Counted from the first letter of the stretch, positions 11,678 to 23,422 are shown. The stretch is 64,000 bases of DNA from Hemerocallis citrina (GCA_017893485.1 CM030360.1:10094597-10158596); one strand, 5' to 3'. Notes: generated by a model not told the origin, from the sequence alone. Numbers and translations are program-made.

Positions 11678-11856
11678 GAGTAATGCTACATCCACTACCA
11701 ATTTCACTACATTTCTCTTCACTACCTTAGGTGGCACACTCCAAAAGGTAGGGAAAGATAGAGTAGGTGGAGGAACTCTCCAATAGGAATATGGCACCTA
11801 AGGTAATGAAGAGAATGGTAGTGAAATTGGTAGTGTCTGAAAAGCAAGCATTACTC
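11678..11856. mobile_element. MITE with long terminal inverted repeats
   Basis: About 179 bp beginning GAGTAATGC and ending GCATTACTC. The inverted arms extend roughly 65 bp each with some mismatches, sharing CACTACCAATTTCACTAC and TTACCTTAGGTG. The 8 bases TTTCTCAC occur immediately outside both ends (11669-11676 and 11857-11864), with one extra base on the left. An 8-9 bp duplication points to a hAT or Mutator-type MITE. It sits just upstream of the ATXR5/6-like exon. Confidence 0.75.
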
Positions 11857-12084
11857 TTTCTCACCACCCTCCTTCCCTGCCACGTCACCACCCAACTAAA
11901 TATCCCGAAACTACCCTTCCCACTAAACTACCAACCCCTTTCGGACAAAGGGTTCCACTGTCTTTTCCTCTTCTTAAAAACCGGCGTACGATAGCACAAT
12001 CTGCTTCTTTCACTGCCACGTCAACCCCTCTTCCTCTTCCCGTGAGCTTCTTATTTCTCCCCCATTTTCCCCCTAATAATCTCA

Positions 12085-12137
12085 TATCAAAATAATAATA
12101 ATAACAACAACAACAATAATAATAATAATAATAATTT
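12085..12137. repeat. (AAT/AAC)n microsatellite in the presumed 5' UTR
   Basis: Trinucleotide tract of AAT and AAC units directly upstream of the ATXR5/6-like first exon. Confidence 0.85.
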
Positions 12138-12179
12138 TATTGACCCTATTTTCCTCCCTTATTTACAATCGTGCCACCA

Positions 12180-12501
12180 ATGTCTCCGTTGAGCCCTGCC
12201 GCCACCGTTAACGGCACCGGCTCCGTCAGGAAACGGAGGAGGCGACGCCGCCGATGGAAGAGATGAAGTTCCGATCAATGGGGGAGATAATGTTAACGGC
12301 GAAGCATCGTAAGCTGGATGATGACGTCACTGACTGCTTCGCTCATGTCATGTGCCAGGTGTGCAGTGGCGGCGATCGCGAGGAGGAGATGCTGCTTTGC
12401 GATAGGTGCGATTTGGGGTACCATTTCTTCTTCCTCCATCCGATCGTCGTTAGGGTTCCGTCCGGTCCCTGTTTCTGCCCTAGCTGTGACGGCGACAAGA
12501 A
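12180..12501 (+). pseudogene. ATXR5/ATXR6-like histone H3K27 monomethyltransferase, exon 1 (PHD finger)
   Basis: The family deposits H3K27me1 during replication, with a PHD finger that reads unmodified H3K4 and a C-terminal SET domain. From ATG 12180 the frame gives a Ser/Pro start and a run of Arg, then stops. The PHD lies in another frame from 12254: FRSMGEIM, CQVC, EEEMLLCDRCDLGYH, PIVVRVPSGPCFCPSC. Two defects are visible: a frame change between the basic start and the PHD, and the zinc-ligand Cys of the HxxC pair is Phe (HFFF for the usual HMFC). The donor is GTAAAA at 12502, phase 2. Exon 2 is at 13590 and the 3' exons are 20 kb away. Confidence 0.8.
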
Positions 12502-12560
12502 GTAAAAAGATCTTCTCTTTTTTGTTACATATACTAAATTTGCCCGTGGGCCTACGGCAC

Positions 12561-12690
12561 GGCTTCAGAACGATAGAGTATATGAAAAAAGATACATCAT
12601 ATGAAAGGCCTTGTAAAATAGTAAATCAACAATTATGTAGCTCAAGTTTGAATAGTATGACAATAATTAGTTGTAAATAAAAGTCCATGT

Positions 12691-12745
<55 letters not shown>

Positions 12746-12877
12746 AACACAAAGAAAGTTATCAAGTGGCTCTCCTTCAATCCTCCCAAAATCAAAGGCT
12801 CAGATCTATCCTCACAAAATACATCCCAAAAAACTCAAATTCAAATTTTCCCCAAAACAACTCCTTTATTTATTTAA

Positions 12878-12956
<79 letters not shown>

Positions 12957-13088
12957 CATAGGCAAGTAGACACGTCTTCAGAACGATACAACATATGAAA
13001 AGCATTGTAAACAGTAAAACAACAATTATGTAGCCCAAGTTTGAATAGTATGACAATAATTACTTGTAAATAAAAGTCCATGTTTCCA
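12561..13088. repeat. Direct duplication of about 120-130 bp flanking microsatellites
   Basis: Segments 12561-12692 and 12973-13088 match closely (shared CTTCAGAACGATA, CAACAATTATGTAG, AGTTTGAATAGTATGACAAT, TAAAAGTCCATGTTTC). Between them lie (TA)n and (AAT)n at 12695-12746 and (TC)n followed by (TA)n at 12881-12953. The whole lies in intron 1 of the ATXR5/6-like pseudogene. Confidence 0.8.
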
Positions 13089-13589
13089 TTAGTATATGTT
13101 GAAAAATAATTATAAATGGGGGTGTAAAATCCAACTTCTTTGAATTTTGATGATGAAAATGATGAAATTTAATTGTAAATGAGATAGTTGCTATTTTCAA
13201 CGTAACATGAGCAATTAAAAAAAGCAGAAAAAAAAAAATTTACAAACCTGAAATCTGAAAATCTAAATTTTTTAGTAAATAGAGAGAGAATGATAGAGAG
13301 AGAGGAAGAGGGAAAGAGAGAAATATGAAAAAAGTGAAGAGATAAAAGAAAAATAATAATAAAGTAATGAGTTTTTTTTGTTTTTTTATTTTTTTATTTT
13401 TTTTGGGGGGGGGGGACTTTTTGGAAGAAAATATGTTTTAGGAGAATGAATCTGAACTGTTGATTTTGTTTCAATTGAAGGAGAACCACTTGGTAGTTTT
13501 TTTTTTCCAAATTGTCTTGTGTTTTATTTATATATATAGAGAGAGAGAGAATTTTTGATATTTTTTATTTATTTATTTTTAGGTTTTAG

Positions 13590-13758
13590 GTTTTTTCGAT
13601 GATTCAAACGAAGATTGTGGACTTTTTCCGGATTGAGAAATGTGCTACGGAGGAGGAGAGAGGGGAGATTGGGAAATGTGGGTCCATAGCAAAAGGTGAA
13701 GGATTGGATTTAGATGAATTTAATAATATTTTTTTTTCTAATATTGATTGGAAGAATG
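13590..13758 (+). pseudogene. ATXR5/ATXR6-like, exon 2
   Basis: After TTTTAG the sequence encodes FSMIQTKIVDFFRIEK. This corresponds to the block that follows the PHD in ATXR5/6 and contains a PCNA-interacting (PIP) motif of the Qxx[I/V]xxFF type, here QTKIVDFF. The rest of the exon (to a donor at 13759) is poorly conserved. Exon 1 ends in phase 2, while this exon needs phase 0 from the nearest acceptor (13588-13589). The other acceptor, at 13581-13582, leads to a stop. One base gained or lost in the T-run at 13591-13596 would explain this, so the junction looks broken unless that run is a sequencing error. Confidence 0.75.
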
Positions 13759-13924
13759 GTAAAAAATTATTGATTTATGTGTTTATTTTTTCTTCAAATC
13801 GTATTTTGTGTTTTAGTTGGTTTGGTGTGATTGTCGCGGGGTTGCTGTTTTTTTCTGGTATAGGAGCTATAAAATTAAAGATTTGTACCATCGATCCGAT
13901 CTGATGTTGGATGGCTGAAAACTC

Positions 13925-14450
13925 CTTGATCTAGATCTGAATAGTTGAAAGCGCCCAAATCGATCTGGGCCGCTGAGAACATCCGACGAACATGTACAAA
14001 GTTGAAATACGAGGTTGACCCCGATGAAAAACCCTGTGACACTCAAGTTAGTAACTCAAAAAGAAGATTAATGTTTTAGTGGAAAATGATTGATTACCTG
14101 TTACTGATTGAGGAGAGAGTATTTATAGGCTAGGAGTCTTGCTCCATAAGAAATACATGAGAAGTGATCTTTTAAGATTTGGTTGGAGATTCTCCTGGTT
14201 AAGGGATAGAATTTGTTATTCAATTTGTAATTTTGGAGGTTTCTCCCTGATGTAATTAGCTAAAAAATCCATTTATCTTAGGTTGTAAGTAAGCCATAAT
14301 TGTGGATCTGGTTGAGTTGATGGGCCTGAGGACAGCCCATGCTCTTCTGGTGGGCCTGTAATTGTTGTGAAATTATTGTTCTTCCATTGGGAAGCTTTGA
14401 GATGCGTGCCGAAATTGTGTGGCTATGATTTTACCCATACCACGCGGTGA
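13925..14450 (-). mobile_element. Degenerate LTR related to the E1/E2 gypsy LTRs
   Basis: Contains, in the same order as the E2 LTR at 45829-46423, a GACACTCAAGTTAGTAAC-like segment, GATTGATTACCT, GAGAGAGTATTTATAGGC (TATA box on the minus strand) and a GGCTATGATTTTACCC-like end. No TG/CA ends or target duplication were resolved. It lies in intron 2 of the ATXR5/6-like pseudogene. Confidence 0.5.
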
Positions 14451-14549
14451 ATGTTTTTTAGGGTTCTTTTTAGATATGTTGCAGGCATGATTTTCATAGA
14501 TAATAGCGAAGAAATTGCTGCCTCATTTGTTTGTGGGCATTGGATAAAT

Positions 14550-14663
14550 CGATTGGATTGGTAATCTTATCCATTTTTTGTTTGCTCGATTGGATTGGTA
14601 ACCAATCTTATCAATTTTTTGTTTGCTCGATTGGATTGGTAATCTTATCAATTTTTTGTTTGC
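14550..14663. repeat. Tandem repeat, three units of 37-41 bp
   Basis: Units CGATTGGATTGGTAA...TTTTTTGTTTGC at 14550, 14587 and 14628. The middle unit has a 4-base insertion. Confidence 0.95.
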
Positions 14664-15469
14664 CAAGCAGCAAGGACAGTAATTGCAGTTTTGGAAAAAC
14701 CGTTTTTTTGTGTGTTTATGTTGATCTAATTGTTGCCTCTGTTTCGCTCTTGCTCCCGATGTCTTGATTCCTTCTCATTGTCATTTAGAGTTCTTTAAGA
14801 TACGGTGAGCAAAAATAGATATAGGTAATGCTGCCTTAATTGTGCTTATGAATTGGCTTTTTAATGAACTGATAATATTGGTCGAGAATGGACTGGTTAT
14901 TGGATATTGCAACAGTCAGATTTTACTCATCTTCGAATGTCATGCTGGTAGCTGAAGATGTTCCGAACAGAAAGTACTGTACTTAATGTGCATAAATTCT
15001 TGCATGTAACAGGCCAATAGCATACACAATTTGTGTCTAACCACAATTGTTTTTTTACATCATGGTAATAAGTGATCACCACTACAATATAGGGCCATCC
15101 TGTTGTTTTGCTTTTAAAGAAATGTATCGTGCCATAGTGCTCTGTACAACTTGTTGAGTGCATTGTCATCGTCATCCCTTCATCCACTATAAGAGGATTC
15201 TAGTTTATAAAGGTTTGGATCCTTGTTTGATTCACATTAGAGCCTAGATCACAATAGATCACATTAATTGAAGGAACATAAGTGCAACTCAAAGATATAC
15301 AAAAATACGTGAGTGAGCCAAGTGAGTTATACATTATACATTTTCGCTCTCTTTGAGATATCGCTTAAAATTTTGTTCACCCAAGTTACAATGGAGGATA
15401 AGAGATATGCCTCAACAATCTTGGGAAACAACACTGTGCAACAGCGCTTGGTAACTCGAGGAGCATAAT
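14664..15469. other. Presumed intron of the ATXR5/6-like pseudogene
   Basis: AT-rich and without a recognisable exon. No match to the pre-SET or SET core of ATXR5/6 was found here by eye. Confidence 0.4.
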
Positions 15470-15700
15470 GGAAATCCTGCTCGATTTAAATCGGGAAAAT
15501 CGTACGGATTTTATGAAACCATGTGCTATGGCTCAAATCCACAGTCAATCCAATTTTCGATAGGAGCTGTTGACAATTGTATCCATTTTTTCCCAATATT
15601 TTACTATTTTATTGACTATCCATAATAGTGCAAAAATTGACTCTCCATAATAGTGCAAAAGGAAGGCCCGCCCTGAAGAGTAACTAAGACTAATTCATTC
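15470..15700. other. Plastid-derived DNA (NUPT), rps12-trnV type spacer
   Basis: Segments such as GGGAAAATCGTACGG, GAAACCATGTGCTATGGCTC and AATAGTGCAAAAGGAAGGCC resemble, from memory, the plastid inverted-repeat spacer near the 3' exon of rps12 and trnV-GAC. Several differences look like C-to-T or G-to-A changes, as expected for old plastid DNA in the nucleus. A short internal duplication (CCATAATAGTGCAAAA twice) is present near 15620-15660. A search against plastid genomes would settle this. Confidence 0.6.
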
Positions 15701-15794
15701 ACGTTTTCATGTTTCAATTGAACAATTTCCATTTATGATCAAAGTAGAATATTATTCTTTTTACCAAACATATGCAGGTAAGTGGAATAGATAG

Positions 15795-16415
15795 TGATAT
15801 GGCTAAAAATAGGATTAAATCGGGACCGTTCACATCGGAGACGAATCTTAAAGCTCAGGGGTAAAACGGTAATTTCACCTACTAACGGGTCCGAAGCGGG
15901 TACTGGGTCTCCTTCTCACAGATCCAATAACCCACGAACGGATCCACCTCAACTGGGTACGGATCCCGACCCGATACAAACCCAGTCCGACAGGATAGAA
16001 TTAGGGTCTCTGATTGAACCAAATCAACGGGCCTGATTCGCGACTATCCTCTCACCGGGAATTAAGGGATTACATTCCTAATCTGATTACGAGGATTTTA
16101 CGCCTTATCAGATCACAGGTTTCACATTCCTAATCTGATCCCAACGGCGACTATAAATACCCTCCACCTACCACTGTTACAGGTTAATCACTCTTTTCCC
16201 AACTAAAGCTCTTTTTTAATCATCACTGGTTACTGACAAGAGCGTCGGAGGGTGCGTCGCCGGGATCAACCCCGGTGTTTTGCACTTTCCTTGCAGGTGT
16301 ACGGCGGGAGTCAGCAGCCCAACTCCGACGGAACAAGTTTGGATCTGCTATTCAGGTTTTTCTACGAACCTACAAATTCTATCTGTTTACCCCCACACCA
16401 GATTCAGCGGTAACA
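15795..16415 (+). repeat. E1 5' LTR
   Basis: Starts TGATATGG, ends GGTAACA. A TATA box (TATAAATA at 16152-16159) probably drives element transcription. Matches 23423-24043. Confidence 0.93.
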
Positions 16416-16418
16416 GAT

Positions 16419-16438
16419 TGGCGCCGTCTATAGGAACC
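16419..16438 (+). other. E1 primer-binding site
   Basis: TGGCGCCGTCTATAGGAACC lies three bases after the 5' LTR. The TGGCGCC start fits pairing with a tRNA whose 3' end is GGCGCCA, common in the Tat/Athila side of Ty3/gypsy. Confidence 0.75.
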
Positions 16439-16487
16439 CATACGAATAGCCTCCGCCTCTTCCTCGTCAACTAGCTCTTCTCCAGCC

Positions 16488-18256
16488 ATGCTTCCCAGAA
16501 AGGTCAGATCTAGAGGGTCCAATCGTGCACCCAACCCCGCGGACCAGCAAGAAGTCCCTGTCAATCCCTCTCAACAACTGGGGCGGCTCCCTCCACCCGC
16601 CGAGGACCGTGTCCAGCAGGACCCACCTCCTCTTCCGAACCAGCAACCCCCAAACGGTCCCGATCCACAGAAGCAAAAACAACCTCTCCATCGAGACCAC
16701 ATATCGGCACACAATGCCCCTACAGACTCTTACGCCTCTCATAGTCCTCAGGCCCCTGACCTTTGAAATACTATCCTCAACCGACAGAAGGATAAGGATC
16801 TCCGCCACCGTCTGGACGAAAAGCGGTCCCGAGAGGGAGCCTCCCGCCACAACGTCCAGATGAGCGGAATCCTCACCACCGCGAGTGTAGAAGGTCTCCT
16901 ACCAGGAGAGGGCAGAGAGAGTCACCCGAGCATTACAGGAGGAGGCGCCACTCTCCTACCAGTCAGCATCAGCCGAGGAACAATGAGGCGCCCATCACTC
17001 GCACCGAGTTCCTGCAGTTTCAAGCAACGGTGTTGCAGGCTCTTAACCTCCGACCCAACAACAATGAGGCCCAAAGGGTTCCTTCGCCCCAACGGGTTCC
17101 CAGTCCTCGCCGTAGGTCCGCCTCTCCTCCGCCGGCTCCTACCCACCAGCAGCATGATCTTAGCCCTCGCCGCTCCCGGGACGACCATCGTCGTAGCCCC
17201 GGCTCTCCCTCCTACGAAGACGAGTCCAGAGGCCTTTTCGACTACCGCGGGAGGGACGATGCCCTATACCGCCGTCTCCATGAGGTGGAGAGGCGAATCA
17301 GTCGGATGGACGAGGGGGAGGGGTCGAACAGCAGAACCATCCGTCCGAGCAGACCCCCTTTCTCCCGAACCATCATGGAGGCTCCCATCCCGAGGGGATT
17401 CAAGCCTCCGCAGTTTGAAACCTATTCGGGGGAGTCGGACCCCGTCGACCACATTGAGAGCTTCAAGACCATCATGCTCATCCACCAGGCTTCGGACGCC
17501 TTACTTTGCAAGACCTTCCTCGCCACCCTGAAGGGGTCGGCTAGGGAATGGTACTCCCGCTTTGCTCCCTCTTCCATCTTCTCCTTCGAGCAATTCGAGA
17601 CCCTCTTCATCACCCACTTCATGAGTAGTAGACGCACGGAGAAGACCAGCCTCTCATTGCTCCACTGCTGTCAAGAAAGGGGAGAGAAGTTGAGGGACTA
17701 TGTGAGGAGGTTCACTGCAGAAATCAGATCGATCGCCTCCCTCGACCAATCGGTTGCGACTGTCGCATTCCAATCCAATGTCCTCAATTCTAACCTTCGC
17801 TCGTCCCTTGCTAAGAAGCCCCTACATAATTTCACCGACCTCCTTCTTAGGAGCGAGAAGTACATTCGGGCTGAAGAAGCCGAGAATCTCCCAGGCTTTG
17901 AGGAGACATCTTCCAGGAACAAGCGGAAGAGCACAAGCGAAGAGGGCTCCCAAAAATCCCAGAAGGACGGCAATGGACGGCGTCGCCCGACTCCTCGGTT
18001 TGAGAAGTTCACCCCCCTCATTGCCAATATATCAGAAGTTCTTATGGAGGTGGACAAGGAAGGGCTCCTCCGCGCTCCCCCGAGAATGAATACACTTGGC
18101 AAGAAGAGGAACAAGGATAAGTGGTGCCGCTTTCACAGGGACCACGGCCACGACACGAAAGATTGTCGGGCTCTGAAGGAGGAGATCGAAGAACTCATAC
18201 AGCGGGGGCACCTGACCAAGTTCGTCCAAAAAGAGGGGGCCAAGCTTCCCCCCTGA
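16488..18256 (+). pseudogene. E1 gag
   Basis: The capsid/nucleocapsid precursor. It starts MLPRKVRSRGSNR at 16488, matching E2 gag. The N-terminal part is spread over frames (16488-16766, 16860-17531), so there are frameshifts, and the long frame is 17030-18256. That frame has an Arg/Ser/Pro-rich stretch, then the retrotransposon gag domain (DPVDHIESFKTIMLIHQASD, REWYSRFAPSSIFSFEQFE, THFMSSRRTEKTS, EKLRDYVRRF), and near the C-terminus the knuckle WCRFHRDHGHDTKDCRALK. It ends at a stop with no pol downstream. Confidence 0.85.
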
Positions 18257-18479
18257 GGAGCCAACAGACGAACTGAAGGGCCCGCCGAGCTTTAAGACTC
18301 AGAACCTCCCGGCTCTTCCCAAGAGGTCTTCACCTTATCATAGAAGCAGGATCTTGATTTCTAATAAGGCCGATGCTTGTAACCCGGCCAATAGCATGTA
18401 ATAAGGGCTCGCCATATTGAAGCAGCCACTTAGTTTATTTCAATAAAACTTTACGTTTTTTCATTGAAAATTATTGCTC

Positions 18480-19130
18480 TTGCTTCTCTCTTAAATGGTG
18501 GGTTCGGAGTCCAGCTTCTTCTACATAGCTGCTCCCGCAACTTACTACCTCTACCAATGGTTCGGAGTCCAACACTTGGCTTGATTCCTCTTCAAATAAC
18601 CTGCTCTTCAGCGGGTTAGAAGTGGTTCGCCATTCGGAATTGCTCCCACAACCGTTGACTACCTCTACCGATGGTTCGGAGTCCAACACTTGGCTCGATT
18701 CCTCTTCAAATAACCTGCTCTTCAGCGGGTTAGAAGTGGTTCGCCATTCAGAATTGCTCCTACAACCGTTGAATACCTCTACCGATGGTTCGGAGTCCAA
18801 CACTTGGCTCGATTCCTCTTCAAATAACCTGCTCTTCAGCGGGTTAGAAGTGGTTCGCCATTCGGAATTGCTCCCACAACCGTTGAATACCTCTACCGAT
18901 GGTTCGGAGTCCAACACTTGGCTCGATTCCTCTTCAAATAACCTACTCTTCAGCGGGTTAGAAGTGGTTCGCCATTCGGAATTGCTCCCACAACCGTTGA
19001 CTACCTCTACCGATGGTTCGGAGTCCAACACTTGGCTCGATTCTGCTTCAAATAACTTGCTCTTCAGCGAGTTAGAAGTGGTTTGCCATTCGGAATTGCT
19101 CCCACAACCGTTGATTCTCTCACATAAGCA
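18480..19130 (+). repeat. E1 tandem array, about 120-bp unit, five copies
   Basis: Unit contains ACCGATGGTTCGGAGTCCAA, CACTTGGCTCGATTCCTCTT, AACCTGCTCTTCAGCGGGTT and CGCCATTCGGAATTGCTCCC. It is homologous, on the corresponding element strand, to the array in E2 at 53990-55675. Confidence 0.9.
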
Positions 19131-19144
19131 GCGAGTTCGGAGCT

Positions 19145-20400
19145 AAAGCTCTCCCCTAGAGTTGCTCCTCACACTCGTCTCACAAATGGCTCTCTTCCAG
19201 AGCCGAGCTCTTCACTCTGCTCGCCTCCGAAGCGGACCTCTTCTCAACGAGTTTGGAGCTCACAACTCTCTCATAGAGTCCCTCCTCACACTCGTCTCAC
19301 CGAGCTCTTCACTCCGCTCGCCTCCGAAGCGGACCTCTTCTCAACGAGTTCGGAGCTCACAACTCTCTCCTAGAGTTGCTCCTCAAACTCATCTCACAAA
19401 TGGCTCTCTTCCAGAGCCGAGCTCTTCACTCCGCCTGCCTCCGAAGAGGACCTCTTCTCAACGAGTTCGGATCTCACAACTCTCTCATAGAGTCCCTCCT
19501 CACACTCGTCTCACCGAGCTCTTCACTCCGCTCGCCTCCGAAGCGGACCTCTTCTCAACGAGTTCGGAGCTCACAACTCTCTCCTAGAGTTGCTCCTCAA
19601 ACTCCTCTCACAAATGGCTCTCTTCCAGAGCCGAGCTCTTCACTCCGCTCGCCTCCGAAGCAGACCTCTTCTCAACGAGTTCGGAGCTCACAACTCTCTC
19701 ATAGAGTCCCTCCTCACACTCGTCTCACCGAGCTCTTCACTCCGCTCGCCTCCGAAGCGGACCTCTTCTCAACGAGTTCGGAGCTCACAACTCTCTCATA
19801 GAGTCCCTCCTCACACTCGTCTCACCGAGATCTTCACTCCGCTCGCCTCCGAAGCGGACCTCTTCTCAACGAGTACGGAGCTCACAACTCTCTCCTAGAG
19901 TTGCTCCTCAAACTCATCTCACAAATGGCTCTCTTCCAGAGCCGAGCTCTTCACTCTGCTTGCCTCCGAAGCGGACCTCTTCTCAACGAGTTCGGAGCTC
20001 ACAACTCTCTCATAGAGTCCCTCCTCACACTCGTCTCACCGAGCTCTTCACTTCGCTCGCCTCCGAAGCGGACCTCTTCTCGACGAGTTTGGAGCACAAC
20101 TCTCTCATAGAGTTCCTCCTCACACTCGTCTCACAAATAGCTCTCTTCCAGAGCCGAGTTCCTCCTCACACTTGTCTCACAAATAGCTCTCTTCCAGAGC
20201 CGAGTTCATCCTCACACTCGTCTCCCAAATGGCTCTCTTCCAGAGCCGAGCTCTTCGCTCCGCTCATCTCCCAGGCGGACCTCCTCTCAACGAGTTTGGA
20301 GCACAACTCTCTCATAGAGTTCCTCCTCACACTCGTCTCACAAATGGCTCTCTTCCAGAGCCGAGCTCTTCGCTCCGCTCGGATGCCGAGCAAGTGCCAA
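19145..20400 (+). repeat. E1 tandem array with a 214-bp higher-order unit
   Basis: Two related monomers alternate: one of about 117 bp with CACAAATGGCTCTCTTCCAG, one of about 97 bp lacking that stretch. Both contain CTCCGAAGCGGACCTCTTCT. Dimers begin at 19162, 19376 and 19590, exactly 214 bases apart. The next is displaced by one extra 97-bp monomer (19901). The 3' part is less regular. Confidence 0.9.
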
Positions 20401-22990
20401 TCCGACCCCAACATCAAAGAGTCCGGTCGGCTAACCGAGCAAGTGCCCATCCGAGCGTCAAAACGGAGAAAACTCACTTTCTCCTCAACATTCGCGTAAG
20501 ATCTCGATCAAACGGCTCAGATCATGCCAGCACCACTACACGACAAGATAGTGTTTTCTTGGAAACTGTGCCCGCCTCGAGATCCGCGTTGAGATCTGAC
20601 GGCTCAGATCGCTCCACGTCGCTCGATATTCCGAGCCGAGCGACTAGCGATCCGACCCACTCGCGCCTCTTCTTTGCCCCTAGGGTCTTCCTAGCACATC
20701 TTACAAGGGTCTTCCTAGCACAAGGGTCTTCCTAGCACATCTTCTCCGCCCCTAGGAGTGGAACTCCTCTTCCAAAATCCCCAAGACCAAAGTACTTATC
20801 AACTTCATGAAGACAAGCATGTTGCAGGGCTATTTTGACCATGAAGGAGGGTGAATCTTCATCATACTCCTAAAGAGAAGTTGTAGATCTTCAAACTAGC
20901 TTCGAAACGAGGGGTCGCACTCCCCGATCGGACCTCCGTAGCACCAGGAAAGTGGATCTCAATGCAGCTGCGCCGAATAGCTCGGAAATCCGAGCCGAGC
21001 CACTCGCGCGAGGGAGAAATCCGAACCGAACCCGAGCTCTTCCCATCCGAGTCCCAACATCAAAGAGCCCGGTCGGCTAACCGAGCAAGTGCCCATCCGA
21101 GCGTCAAAACGGAGAAAACTCACTTTCTCCTCAACATTCGTGTAAGATCTCGATCAGACGGCCCAGATCTTGCCAGCGACGCTAAACGACAAGATAGCGT
21201 TTTCTTGGGAATTGAGCCCGTCTCGAGATTCGCGCCACCATCCAACGGCCCAGATCGAGCCACGTAGCTCGGATCTACCATCCGAGCTACTGCCCTACCG
21301 AGCTGCAAAATGGCCAAAAATTTGCCTCAAAATCTGTCCTCGGATTCGCCAACAAGAAGCCAAAAAAAAAAAAAGGGCACAAGGGCCGGGTTCGGACCCG
21401 TTAAGGGGATCCAACCCGAACCCCTTCCCATCACCTTCTTCCCCTCTTCAAAACAGAAACCAAACGAAACCAAAAGAAAAAAACCCAAGCTCGCCTCCGT
21501 GCCTCACCATCACCATGACCGAGCTCCATCTCCAACGCCGAGCCCCCCCTCCGTCGCCGGCTGCCTCCGACGCCGAGCTCGCACCTCCATCTCCATCAAA
21601 ACGTCTCGTCACCTTCGAGCTTTAACCACCTCCATGGCCATGTTCCGAGCTTCACAAAACAGCTCGTCGCCTTCGAGCTCGACTGCATTCGCCAAGAGCA
21701 ACGCACCAACTTCACAAGCACGCCCATTCGCCGAGCTCTTCGTCCAAGCTCCGAACCCATCGTCGGAGTTCTCCCGAGCTCCGCGTACGACGAGCTCCAC
21801 AAGCTCTCCTAGCCGAAGCTCCATCTTCAAAGACCGAGCTCGAACTCTACTCCATCTCCTCGCCATGCCGAGCTCTTCGTCCAAGCTCCGAACCCATCGT
21901 CGGAGTTCCCCCGAGCTCCGCGTACGACGAGCTCCACAAGCTCTCCTAGCCGAAGCTCCATCTTCAAGAACCGAGCTCGAACTCTACTCCAACTCCTCGC
22001 CATGCCGAGCTCACACTCCGGAGCTCCGAATTCTGAGCACGCTCCTCGCCGAACCCATCGTTGCCGAGTTCTCTCTCTCCCTCACTCCGAGCTGCGCCAC
22101 CGAGCTCCAGACTGACGAAGACGGACCTACCGCCGAACTCCACCTCCGAAGCACCAAGCTCCACCATGTCTCGACTCCGAGCTCTTCTCCCATGACTGAG
22201 CTCAGTCTCCTTCGTCGACGAACCTACCGCCGAACTCCACTCCCGAAGACGAACTCTAGCGACGGTTCGTGCTCGGAGGTGGTTCGTGGTGGTTTGTGCT
22301 CGGAGCTCGGCGACTCAGTGGAGAGGAGCTCGGCTCGGTAGCGACGACGGAGAGGAGCCCTCTTGCATCGACCTCATAGCGCCATCCACTTTGGACGTTC
22401 GCCCAAGCTCGTCGTCTCCGGTCTCCCCTTCCACCGACGAGTTTAAGAGCCTCGCCGACCTCTCTCAACGAGCTTCGAAGTTCGTTCGCCATGCTCGCCC
22501 ACCCCACGGCAGCCGAGCTTCCCTCCTCCGAACTCCACAAAACCCACGTCGTTGCCGTCCTCCTCGCCGAACTCCGGTGGCGATCCCAAGGACGGGGGTG
22601 GAGTCAGGGTCGGAGGCGTTGTCGAGTCGAATGTTGGGTCAGAGCAACGAAGAAGAAGAGAAAGAAGGAAGCGCGGGGAAAGAAGGAAAAAAATATATAT
22701 ATATTTTTTGCCACGTGGCATCGCCATGTGGCCTCACACCCGAGGTCGAAGTCACCTCCCGGTCGGCTGCCGAACAAGTACCAATCCGAGCTCCACAAAC
22801 GGAGAAAAAACTTACTGAGCAACTCCAACCGTTGGATCTTCGCGAAAATCGCGCAAAAATTGATGAACGGCTCAGATCGCGCCACGTCTGCACAAAACGA
22901 CAAAATAACGATTTTCTGGGAACTGCGCCTCATCGAGATTCGTGCCGGGATCCAACGGCGCAGATCGCGCCACGTGTCAGGTAATATTTA
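20400..22990 (+). repeat. E1 spacer: three dispersed ~200-bp repeats and a GAGCTC-rich block
   Basis: Related ~200-bp segments at about 20430-20630, 21080-21265 and 22780-22980 each contain a form of ACGACAAGATAGCGTTTTCT and end near CGCCACGT. Between the last two, 21480-22350 is dense in CCGAGCTC and contains a ~137-bp tandem duplication (about 21730-22010). A 343-codon open frame (21310-22341) runs through this block but has no recognisable domain and is low in complexity, so I do not call it a gene. Confidence 0.7.
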
Positions 22991-23406
22991 ATTAATTAAT
23001 TAATTAATTTAATTGTTTTTTTATTTAAAAAATCCGAAAAAATATTTAAAAAATTGAAAAAAATTAATTAAAAATTCTAAAAATAATTATTAATTCAGAA
23101 AAATTATTTTAAAATTCTGGAAAAATAATTGTTAAATTAGAATAATTAATTAATATTTTCGATAATTAATTATTTAATTCGGAAAATGAATAAAAAATTT
23201 AAAAAAATGAGAAAAAATCCAGAAAAATCTGGAAAAATCACCAAAAATCTAGAAAATTCTGAGAATATTTTTGGGCATTTTACAAGCCCAGAATAACACC
23301 GTTACACCCCAAGCAAGATCCAAAACTCTCTTAAGAACACCGATAAAATCCCGTACGCCATTAGAACAGTAAAACTACTCCTCAAAGACTGAAAAACTCA
23401 GTCTTT

Positions 23407-23422
23407 AGGAGTGGGGGGCTCG
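23407..23422 (+). other. E1 polypurine tract
   Basis: AGGAGTGGGGGGCTCG lies directly before the 3' LTR. The same sequence precedes the 3' LTR of E2 on the other strand (about 46424-46440). Confidence 0.8.

Noticed and set aside
19162..20499. Several plus-strand frames of 100-180 codons with repeated Leu/Ser-rich sequence
   Set aside because: They are one tandem repeat read repeatedly; spacing equals the 214-bp period and there is no domain.
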